From CAYRIY01 sp964424335 (lineage in GTDB: Bacteria; Bacillota; Limnochordia; DTU080; RSA5), in NCBI GenBank assembly GCA_964424335.1, contig CAYRIY010000042.1:1-27398 (forward strand): a stretch of 27,398 nt of DNA, written 5' to 3'. A model generated the notes under the pieces. That model worked only from the letters and a program-made list of their open reading frames with translations, searched no databases and was not told the DNA's origin. A program made the position numbers and the translations under genes. Below, in pieces: positions 7,498-14,504 of this stretch (positions are counted from its first letter, which is position 1; each line of letters opens with the position of its first letter).

Positions 7498-8328
7498 ATG
7501 AATCGCTTTTCACTCAACTCCTGGAGCCTGCACGAACTCCTCGGCCCTTCGCACATGACCGCACGCAAATCAGGCGGGACCGGTCTCGTCGAAACTGTCG
7601 AAGACAACCCAACCGAAATCCCCCTCGTCGAGCTTCCCGGACATCTTGCGGAGCGCGGCATCGGGTGGGTGGATATTTGCCACTTTCACTTCCCTGCCAC
7701 CGACGACGCATACCTGGACCAACTGAAGCGTTCGCTCGAAGGGGCGGGCGTCGGGCTCTTTAGTCTGCTGATCGACTTTGGCAGCCTGGTTCAGGAAGAC
7801 GACGAGCAGCGAGAGCTCGAGATCGAATGGGTATCGGATTGGATCCGGCGGGCAGGTTACCTCGGCGCTAGGTGCGCCAGAGCGGTTGCCGGAAACGGGG
7901 CGCCCGGGGACGAACAAGCCATGATGAGGGCGCTTGAAGGCTACCTTCGCCTTGCCGACGTGGCCGACGAAGCGGGCGTGCGGCTGCTGACCGAAAATCT
8001 CGGTTCCTTTACCACCGACACGGATACCCTGCTCGAACTGGTCGATCGTCTCGAGGGCCGCGTCGGGCTCGTCGCCGATTTCGGCAACGGACGCCGCCCC
8101 GGCGAGTATGAAGATCTCAAGCGGCTCGTCGCCAAGGCGGAGTCCGTGCACGCAAAGCCTGAGCTAACGTCAGAGGGCAACCTCGCCGAAGAGGATTTCA
8201 AGACGTGCATCCGGCTGGCGGAGCAGGCCGGGTTTTCCGGGCCGTACACACTGGTCTACCGCGGCCCGAGCGATCCATGGGATGGGATCATGCAGACGAA
8301 GCGCCTGGTCGAGGAGGCAATCGCTTGA
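7498..8328 (+). CDS. Sugar phosphate isomerase/epimerase (xylose-isomerase-like TIM barrel)
   Basis: A 276-residue AP_endonuc_2-type TIM barrel. The N-terminal MNRFSLNSWSLHE strand, WVDICHFHFP, GARCARAV, VRLLTENLG (metal-ligand Glu), GLVADFGNG (Asp), SVHAKPE (His) and the final GPYTLVYRGP strand follow the order expected for the barrel. Family members isomerise or epimerise keto-sugars, inosose or related compounds using a divalent metal. No signal peptide is present. GGGAGG 5 nt before ATG 7498 fixes the start. The stop overlaps the start of the GDPD gene by 4 nt, so the two genes form one translation-coupled operon. The specific substrate cannot be told; a role in catabolism of a sugar or cyclitol released by the neighbouring hydrolases is inferred. 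Confidence 0.85.
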   Translation: MNRFSLNSWSLHELLGPSHMTARKSGGTGLVETVEDNPTEIPLVELPGHLAERGIGWVDICHFHFPATDDAYLDQLKRSLEGAGVGLFSLLIDFGSLVQEDDEQRELEIEWVSDWIRRAGYLGARCARAVAGNGAPGDEQAMMRALEGYLRLADVADEAGVRLLTENLGSFTTDTDTLLELVDRLEGRVGLVADFGNGRRPGEYEDLKRLVAKAESVHAKPELTSEGNLAEEDFKTCIRLAEQAGFSGPYTLVYRGPSDPWDGIMQTKRLVEEAIA

Positions 8329-9095
8329 GCGCGGAATCGGCGGGGAGCTTTCAAGTGATTGGCCACCGGGGCGCGGCGGGGCACGCCCCGGAGAACACGG
8401 CGCCATCTTTCGAACTCGCCATCGAGCTTGGCGCCCATGCCATCGAGCTCGACGTCCATGTAAGCAAAGACGGCATCCCGGTCGTAATCCACGATGCCAC
8501 GGTCAATCGGACCACGGACGGCGAGGGCGCCGTTGGCGAACTCACGCTCAAGGAGCTCAAGGCGCTCGACGCCGGAGCGTGGTGGGCGCCAGAGTATGAG
8601 GATACTCGCCTACTCACGTTGGAAGAGGCGCTCGACCTCATCGCGTCCCGCGTGCCCGTCATCATCGAAATCAAGGAAAAGGAGCGCAAACAAAGACTCC
8701 TCGACGTCTGCCGCAGCCTGCTTGCAAGCGCCAATCCCCAAGACGTCGCCTTCTCGTCCTTTTCGATCGAGACGCTGCACGATGCAGCGATGGCCATTCC
8801 CGACATCCCGCGTGAGTGGCTCGTGCGCAGAGCCACCTACTCATATGCGGATGCGCTCACGGTTGCCAAGGGGGCGCCGCTGAGTCGAATATGCCCATCC
8901 GCCCTCGAAGTGGATAACACGTGGGTCGATGCGGCGCGCGATGCGGGTCTGGGCGTGCGGGTCTGGGGCATCCCGAGCACGGAAACCGGCCCCATGGTGC
9001 GGGCGATGCGCAACGTCGTCCGATCAGGCGCCGAGGGAGCGACCGCGGACTTTCCCGACGTCCTGATCACGACGTTGAGGGCGCTCGGACGCTGA
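8325..9095 (+). CDS. Glycerophosphodiester phosphodiesterase family protein
   Basis: A 256-residue GDPD-domain protein. VIGHRGAAGHAPENT gives His14-Arg15, ELDVHVSKDGIPVVIHD gives the Glu/Asp metal ligands and the second catalytic His56, and VIIEIKE carries a further ligand; this is the complete GDPD signature. The enzyme would cleave glycerophosphodiesters to glycerol-3-phosphate plus alcohol in the cytosol. The open frame extends back to 8205, but that part overlaps the isomerase gene. TTG at 8325, preceded by GAGGAGG and overlapping the previous stop as TTGA, is the natural start and shortens the protein to family length. The link with the isomerase suggests use of a glycerophospho-sugar or -inositol. 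The gene converges on the CE7 gene with 17 nt between stops and no obvious terminator. Confidence 0.88.
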   Translation: MSAESAGSFQVIGHRGAAGHAPENTAPSFELAIELGAHAIELDVHVSKDGIPVVIHDATVNRTTDGEGAVGELTLKELKALDAGAWWAPEYEDTRLLTLEEALDLIASRVPVIIEIKEKERKQRLLDVCRSLLASANPQDVAFSSFSIETLHDAAMAIPDIPREWLVRRATYSYADALTVAKGAPLSRICPSALEVDNTWVDAARDAGLGVRVWGIPSTETGPMVRAMRNVVRSGAEGATADFPDVLITTLRALGR

Positions 9096-9112
9096 CTCGC
9101 CCGGGACCGATC

Positions 9113-10090
9113 CTAGGCGCTCAGCTCGAGCGCCCGCTCGAGCACGTGACGGTCATAGTTTCGCCACTCTGCGCTCAGCGGGTGATCCGTGTGGGAACAG
9201 GGATAACTCAAAAGCTCTTTGTCGTCGGTCGCAAGCGCATGATAGATGGCCGCTACAGTCTCCCCGGGCACCACGGCGTCGCTCACTCCAAGGCCCACCG
9301 TAACGGGAACGGACCGAATAAAAGCCGCAGCGTTTACTGAATCAAAATAGCGCAGCGTATCTCGAAGCGCCTTTTGCCCATGTTCGTCCAGGCGGCCCAT
9401 GAGGCCGTTGATCTCGGCGCCCGAACCGCGTTTGACCAGCGTGCGGCGAAGATCGTACGCTCCAAAGGTCGGAACGCTCACGGCCACGTAGCGCAGCCCC
9501 TCGATCCACGGCGCCGCGAGGACCGCGGTCCCCCCGCTGAAGCTCCCGCCCGTGAGGATCGTGCGGTCGGGATCGGCCCCTTCGATCGCTCGAGCGACTT
9601 GAACGGTACGAATCGTGTCTGCGATCGCCCCGCGCAAGATATACCGCTCTCGGTCGTCCACTCCGTGGGTCGCCCACCCGGGTACGCCGGGATCCCCCTC
9701 GACTCGACTGCGATTGTAGCCCCGTGCATCACAGCCGACGGCGATAAACCCCTGGCGCGCCAAATCCGCGCGCCACCCGCAGCCTCCTTGGATCGAGCCA
9801 TACCCGTGGCCGTACACCCAACAAGCGCCGGTCGGTCGCTTCGGCACGCTGATTGGCCCCGCAACGCGCCGACCGTCCAGGGAGTCGGCGCGCCATACAC
9901 CGAGCCACACGTCTTCCTCTCCCGAATCAGAATCGAGGCGCTCGATCGAAAGATTGAGCGGAACCTCGTTCAAGGCTGCAAGCGTACCCCGCCAAAAGTC
10001 CTCGAAATCCGCAGGAGGATCCGGCTCGACGCGCACCGACTCCACTTGGCGCTTGTGTTCTTCCGTAACCAATGCTGGATCGATATCCAC
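9113..10090 (-). CDS. Acetyl (xylan) esterase, carbohydrate esterase family 7
   Basis: A 325-residue CE7 (AXE1/cephalosporin-C deacetylase) alpha/beta hydrolase, normal family length. PPADFEDFWRGTL near residue 25 is the typical CE7 opening. Further features are the VYGHGYGS oxyanion strand, CDARGYNRSR, the nucleophile elbow TGGSFSGG (180-187; slightly longer than the usual GGSQGG, so Ser183 or Ser185), GVSDAVVPGET (Asp271) and CSHTDH (His300/303). No signal peptide: it should deacetylate imported short oligosaccharides, as the cytosolic CE7 enzymes do. GTG at 10090 with GGAGG 8 nt upstream is the start. It lies 15 nt behind the fused ATPase gene and closes the transporter operon, which is the best clue that this Opp-type transporter carries acetylated sugars rather than peptides. 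Confidence 0.9.
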   Translation of the reverse strand: MDIDPALVTEEHKRQVESVRVEPDPPADFEDFWRGTLAALNEVPLNLSIERLDSDSGEEDVWLGVWRADSLDGRRVAGPISVPKRPTGACWVYGHGYGSIQGGCGWRADLARQGFIAVGCDARGYNRSRVEGDPGVPGWATHGVDDRERYILRGAIADTIRTVQVARAIEGADPDRTILTGGSFSGGTAVLAAPWIEGLRYVAVSVPTFGAYDLRRTLVKRGSGAEINGLMGRLDEHGQKALRDTLRYFDSVNAAAFIRSVPVTVGLGVSDAVVPGETVAAIYHALATDDKELLSYPCSHTDHPLSAEWRNYDRHVLERALELSA

Positions 10091-10105
10091 GAAATCTACC
10101 TCCGC

Positions 10106-12007
10106 CTACTCGCTGGTGTCAAAGAGGTGGCAGGCCACCCACCGGCCCGGCTCGACCTCTTGCGGCACGGGTCGAACAGCGTCGCACGTTCCCTTGATCA
10201 CGTCGCGGCATCGCGCCGCGAACGGGCAACCGACCGGGGTATCGACTGGTGACGGCGGCTCCCCCGGTATCACCGGTCGCAACCGACTCTTGTTCTGGGG
10301 GTCGGGCTGGGGCACCGTCTCGAGGAGCGCCTTGGTGTATGGATGCAGCGGCCGCTCGATCACCTCGGCGGCGGGACCTTGTTCGGCTATTGTGCCGAGG
10401 TACATCACGGCGATCCGGTCAGCGAAATGCCGTGCGCTTGCAATGTCGTGCGTGATGTATAAAAACGCGATCCTTTTCTCTTCTTGCAGGCGCCGCATGA
10501 GCGCGAGGATCTCGGACCTGCTCGATGCGTCGATCATCGAAACCGGCTCGTCCGCCACAATGTACTCCGGACCGAGAACGAGCGCTCTTGCAATCGAGAC
10601 GCGCTGGCGCTGCCCGCCGGAGAGATTGTGGGGGTACTTGGCCGCAATCTCGGCTGCAGGCGTCAGATTCACCTGCTCCAAGGCGCGGTGTATCATCTGG
10701 GTGCGCTCATTGCGGCTTTCGCCGATCCCGTGGACGACGAGCGGCTCTTCCACGATCTCACGCACGGTCATGAACGGGCTCATGCTCGCGTACGGGTCTT
10801 GAAAGACGGCTTGGGCCCTGCGGCGCAAGCGCTTCTCGTCTACCCGTGAAAGCTCCGCGATCGGCACGCCGTCAAAGGCGATCTTGCCGCCGGTCGCCTG
10901 CACGAGCCCAAGCGTCGCTCGGCCGAGGGTCGTCTTGCCGCTCCCCGACTCCCCGACCACGGCCACCGTCTCCCCTGGCCGGATCGACAGCGTGACGCCG
11001 TCTACCGCTTTGACCGACGCCCGGCTAAAAAGGCCGCGCCGGACGGGGAAATAGACCTTCAAGTCCTCGATTGTGACGAGCCGGCGCTCCGGCGCCTTCG
11101 TGGGATCGCCGTTTCGTCTTGCATCCTCTGTCGCCGGGCGGCCGACCCATCCATCGGAAACTCCGACGGCCTCGGCCAACTTAAGGCCAAACAGTTGGAC
11201 TTCCATTGCGCCTGAGCCGCTCGAGCGCAGCGTTGGCACGCTCTCGAGCAGTCTCTTGGTGTAAGCGTGCTCCGGGCGCCCAAGGACCTGTTCGGATGGC
11301 CCGATTTCGCATACCTTGCCGAGTTGAACCACCGCGATCTGATCGCTGATGTCGCTTGCAAGCGCAATGTCGTGCGTGATGAAAATCATCGAAATCCCAA
11401 GTTCCCACTTCAATCGCTTGAGCAAATTCATCACTTGGGCTTGCACGCTGACATCGAGCGCCGAGGTGGGCTCATCCAAGACGAGTAAGGACGGCTTCAT
11501 CGAAAGGGCCATCGCAATGGCGGCCCGCTGCTTCATGCCTCCGCTGAGCTCGTGCGGGTAACGGTGAAAGATCTCTTTGCCAAGGCCGACGGTCTCGAGC
11601 AGTCGAACGACTTCCGCATAGGCCTCGCCCTTGCTTATCTCACCGTCGATGACGAGGCGCTCCGCTACTTGCGGCCCGATCTTGATCACCGGATTGAAGG
11701 CGCTCATCGCGCCTTGGAAGACGACCGCAATTTTCTTCCAGCGAATCTCTTTGCGGTACGCTTCGTCCGAGAGGCGCATCAGGTCGACGCCGTCAAACGT
11801 CAGCTCGCCCTCAAATCGGGCGACATTGGGCGGGAGCATGCGAGTGAGCGCGTTGACCATCGTCGTCTTGCCGCTCCCCGACTCCCCGATGATGCCGAGC
11901 GCCTCTCCGGGCCCTTCGATGCGAAAGGAGACCGAATCGACGGCGCGCACGGGCTCGCCCTCGGTAGCGTAATGCAGGACGAGGTCCTTTACTTCTAAGA
12001 GCGCCAC
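10106..12007 (-). CDS. Opp/Dpp-type ABC transporter, fused double ATPase (DppD-DppF like)
   Basis: A 633-residue protein containing two complete ABC ATPases, as in GsiA-type fusions. Half 1 has Walker A GESGSGKTT (41-49), signature LSGGMKQR and Walker B LLVLDEPTSALD. After a linker rich in charged residues, half 2 has GESGSGKTTLG, LSGGQRQR and YIVADEPVSMID. The C-terminus carries the oligopeptide-ABC tail with a Cys cluster (GCPFAARC ... GTC) seen in OppD/DppF proteins. It energises uptake through the two permeases encoded upstream. The open frame reaches back to 12175, but GTG 12007 behind GAGGAGG is chosen; it overlaps the DppC gene end by 13 nt, so translation is coupled. Substrate is inferred to be oligosaccharide from the CE7 neighbour, although peptide is not excluded. 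Confidence 0.93.
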   Translation of the reverse strand: MALLEVKDLVLHYATEGEPVRAVDSVSFRIEGPGEALGIIGESGSGKTTMVNALTRMLPPNVARFEGELTFDGVDLMRLSDEAYRKEIRWKKIAVVFQGAMSAFNPVIKIGPQVAERLVIDGEISKGEAYAEVVRLLETVGLGKEIFHRYPHELSGGMKQRAAIAMALSMKPSLLVLDEPTSALDVSVQAQVMNLLKRLKWELGISMIFITHDIALASDISDQIAVVQLGKVCEIGPSEQVLGRPEHAYTKRLLESVPTLRSSGSGAMEVQLFGLKLAEAVGVSDGWVGRPATEDARRNGDPTKAPERRLVTIEDLKVYFPVRRGLFSRASVKAVDGVTLSIRPGETVAVVGESGSGKTTLGRATLGLVQATGGKIAFDGVPIAELSRVDEKRLRRRAQAVFQDPYASMSPFMTVREIVEEPLVVHGIGESRNERTQMIHRALEQVNLTPAAEIAAKYPHNLSGGQRQRVSIARALVLGPEYIVADEPVSMIDASSRSEILALMRRLQEEKRIAFLYITHDIASARHFADRIAVMYLGTIAEQGPAAEVIERPLHPYTKALLETVPQPDPQNKSRLRPVIPGEPPSPVDTPVGCPFAARCRDVIKGTCDAVRPVPQEVEPGRWVACHLFDTSE

Positions 12008-13434
12008 GATCTCGACCTCCTCAGCCTCGGGTCGACGGCGGGTTCGAGACCGAGCGCGAGCAGCATGAAGGTGACCGCGGTGAGCACGATGAGCGCGCCC
12101 GGCGGAATGATCCACCACCACAGCCCAAGGAAGACGGCGCCGGTGCGAAAACCGTGCTCCAAAATCTGCCCCCACGTAGGAATCGACGGGTCTCCAAGGC
12201 CAAGGAAGCTGAGGCCCGCCTCGGCCAAGATCGCCGACGGAGCGAAAAAGACGAGCTGTGCAAAGATGTACGCCGCCGTGTGCGGAAAGACGTGCCGAAA
12301 GATGATGCGCGCCCCGGAGGCTCCCAGCGCCCGCGCTGCCTCGACCTCCTGGCCGGACCGGTGCTGCAAGGCCATCGACCGCACCGTGATCGTAAGGCCC
12401 GGCCAGCTAAAGGCGACGAGGACGAGCAAGATCAACCAAAGTTGCGTGCCGCCGATGAAGACCAAAAAGATCAAGAGCGGCAGGACCGGCACGTTGGCGA
12501 CGATGTCGGCGGCGCGTTGGATGATGTTGTCCCAGCGCCCGCCCAAGTAGCCGCTCACGAGGCCGAGCGTCGTCCCGATCACCGTGCTGACGAACGATGC
12601 GGCAAGCCCGATCAAGAGTGCGACCGGCAGCCCAAACAGCAACCCTTCGGCGAGGTCTCGTCCGAGTGCGTCGGTCCCCATAAGCCCGTACACGCTGCCT
12701 CCGACGACGGCTCGAACCGACGCCACGCTGTCTCCGGCGTCGACGGCCATGACCTCCACCCTGAGCTCGTACTCGCCTTTGAGTGACCGAAAGCCCGCTT
12801 CTCCGTCCGGCACGCCAAACAGCGCCCGAGTGACCGCCCCCCGCAGATCGCGCTCGGCCACGGCCAAGCCCCGCAGCTCGCTCGTTATATCGGTCGCAGA
12901 GCGAAGCGCTCGCTCCTCACCATCGATCGACACCCTGAGCGGTACATCTGCGTGGCGGGTATACGGGGCCGACTCGCCCGGCCGCGGCGCGGCGACAACG
13001 GCCCGATATACCACGGCCTCGAGCCCGTCCGGCCGCACGAGCGTCGCCGTAATCACCGGCGGTCGACTTTGATACACGACTCCGGCGATCGAGAGCGAAA
13101 GAAATCCCGGCGGCTCGTCGCCCTCATGCGAGAAGCGGAGCGTGTACGTAGAGACATGTGCCCGCGCCGTGCTCTCGCGCTCGCTCGGTTCATTTGCCAC
13201 CAGGATGTGATGGCGGGCCGGCGTCTGGTCCGAAAACCACGCGGTCCATACGGGCGGCGCTGACTTGGGATTGTCCGCCCACAGACTTGGATTGCCCCAG
13301 CGGGCGGCGCCGTAGTTTGGCGGGTACGTGGCCACGACATAGACGGAAGTAAGCGCCATGATCACAAGCAGCGCAAGGCCCACCTTGCCCGGACCGCTCC
13401 TCAGAAGCTCGCGGAAGAGCCGCTTGACATCCAT
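11995..13434 (-). CDS. Opp/Dpp-type ABC permease (DppC like) with large extracytoplasmic insert
   Basis: A 479-residue permease, against about 300 for usual DppC. TM1 spans about 18-36. The usual short loop before the GTDALGRD motif (here 253-260) is replaced by about 210 mostly beta-strand residues with no hydrophobic helix. Five TM helices then follow, with the EAA coupling motif EVEAARALGASGARIIFRHVFPH contacting the ATPase. ATG 13434 is 2 nt after the DppB stop; the ribosome binding site GGGTGAGG lies inside the upstream gene. The insert must lie on the outer face with TM1 inside-out and could contact the unusual binding protein. Permease identity is clear; the function of the insert is unknown. 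Confidence 0.92.
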   Translation of the reverse strand: MDVKRLFRELLRSGPGKVGLALLVIMALTSVYVVATYPPNYGAARWGNPSLWADNPKSAPPVWTAWFSDQTPARHHILVANEPSERESTARAHVSTYTLRFSHEGDEPPGFLSLSIAGVVYQSRPPVITATLVRPDGLEAVVYRAVVAAPRPGESAPYTRHADVPLRVSIDGEERALRSATDITSELRGLAVAERDLRGAVTRALFGVPDGEAGFRSLKGEYELRVEVMAVDAGDSVASVRAVVGGSVYGLMGTDALGRDLAEGLLFGLPVALLIGLAASFVSTVIGTTLGLVSGYLGGRWDNIIQRAADIVANVPVLPLLIFLVFIGGTQLWLILLVLVAFSWPGLTITVRSMALQHRSGQEVEAARALGASGARIIFRHVFPHTAAYIFAQLVFFAPSAILAEAGLSFLGLGDPSIPTWGQILEHGFRTGAVFLGLWWWIIPPGALIVLTAVTFMLLALGLEPAVDPRLRRSRSWRS

Positions 13435-13436
13435 CG

Positions 13437-14486
13437 TTAGTACCTCACCCGCGGGTCGAGCGTGACGTAGAGAATTTCGAGGATCATCCGGGCGCCGACG
13501 TAAAGGAGCGTGAACACAAACGTCAGCGCTACGATCACCATTTCGTCTGGCGTGCCGCTGATCGCCTCATAGTACAGGCGGCCCATTCCTTGCCAATTAA
13601 AGACCGTCTCGACGAGGATCGAGCCTCCGAGCGAGCCGGCGAGCCCCAGGATAAGCCCCGTCACGATCGGGGCCGCCGCGACCCGCAAGATGTGCCTGCG
13701 GCGGACGATCCGCTCCGGAATGCCCTTGGCCCGGGCAACCTTGACGTGATCTCCTTGTGCGACGTTCAGCGTCATGGTCCGCACGACGTAGATGTACGGG
13801 CCGACGCTGACCAACACAAGCGTGATGATCGGGAGGGCGGCGTGCTTCAAAAGGTCCAAAAAGCGGGCGATCCCCCCGTCTGGAGGAGGAGAACTGTACA
13901 TGCCGCCCGAGGGCAGTATCGGGAAGTGAAAGGCGAAAAGCAAGATGAGGAGGATTCCGATCCACCAGGCCGGCAGCGCGTAGGAGATCGCTCCGAAGTA
14001 CGAAATCACCCGATCTTCCAGACTGCCGACCCTGCTCGCGAGGCGAACTCCGACGGCAATGCCGATTCCCGCCGTGATGAGGAGGGACGTCGTCAAAAGG
14101 AGCACCGTGTTTGGAATCCGCTCGAGCACGATGTCCGCCACACGGTTGCTCCCCGTAAAGCTGCGGAGCGTGTGCGCCTCCCCAAGGTCGAGCGTGAACA
14201 CTCTCTTCACCATGGAAGGCATGCGCGCATACCACGGCCGGTCGAGCCCGTACGCCTTCCTCAACTCTTCGCTTTGCGCGATCAAGGTCGCCTCGAGTTG
14301 GTCAGGATCGCGGATCGTCTCGGCAAGCGCCGGTCGAATCGCACGCAATTGCTCGCTGATGACGGCCTCGAGCATCCGGTCGGAGTACCCGGTCGCCCCC
14401 AGGCTCACGACGACGAGCGCTTGGACGACGACAAGCACGCCAAGGAGCATGAGCCCCCGGGAGAGGAGCGGCCTGACTACCCCCAT
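13437..14486 (-). CDS. Opp/Dpp-type ABC permease (DppB like)
   Basis: A 349-residue inner-membrane permease. TM1 is at about 10-30. An outer loop with ELRKAYGLDRPWYARM corresponds to the family's LGLDxPxxxQY segment, and LDLGEAHTL to the GDLGxS segment. Five further TM helices follow, with the coupling motif VKVARAKGIPERIVRRRHILR and the late ILVETVFNWQGMGRLYYEAI segment; the protein ends LYVTLDPRVRY like nearly all DppB proteins. ATG 14486 follows GGGGGAG. It lies 18 nt after the binding-protein stop and 2 nt before the DppC start. A very long open frame on the opposite strand (13590-16643) is composition shadow and not a gene. Confidence 0.94.
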   Translation of the reverse strand: MGVVRPLLSRGLMLLGVLVVVQALVVVSLGATGYSDRMLEAVISEQLRAIRPALAETIRDPDQLEATLIAQSEELRKAYGLDRPWYARMPSMVKRVFTLDLGEAHTLRSFTGSNRVADIVLERIPNTVLLLTTSLLITAGIGIAVGVRLASRVGSLEDRVISYFGAISYALPAWWIGILLILLFAFHFPILPSGGMYSSPPPDGGIARFLDLLKHAALPIITLVLVSVGPYIYVVRTMTLNVAQGDHVKVARAKGIPERIVRRRHILRVAAAPIVTGLILGLAGSLGGSILVETVFNWQGMGRLYYEAISGTPDEMVIVALTFVFTLLYVGARMILEILYVTLDPRVRY

Positions 14487-14504
14487 ACTCGTGCGCTCCC
14501 CCGC

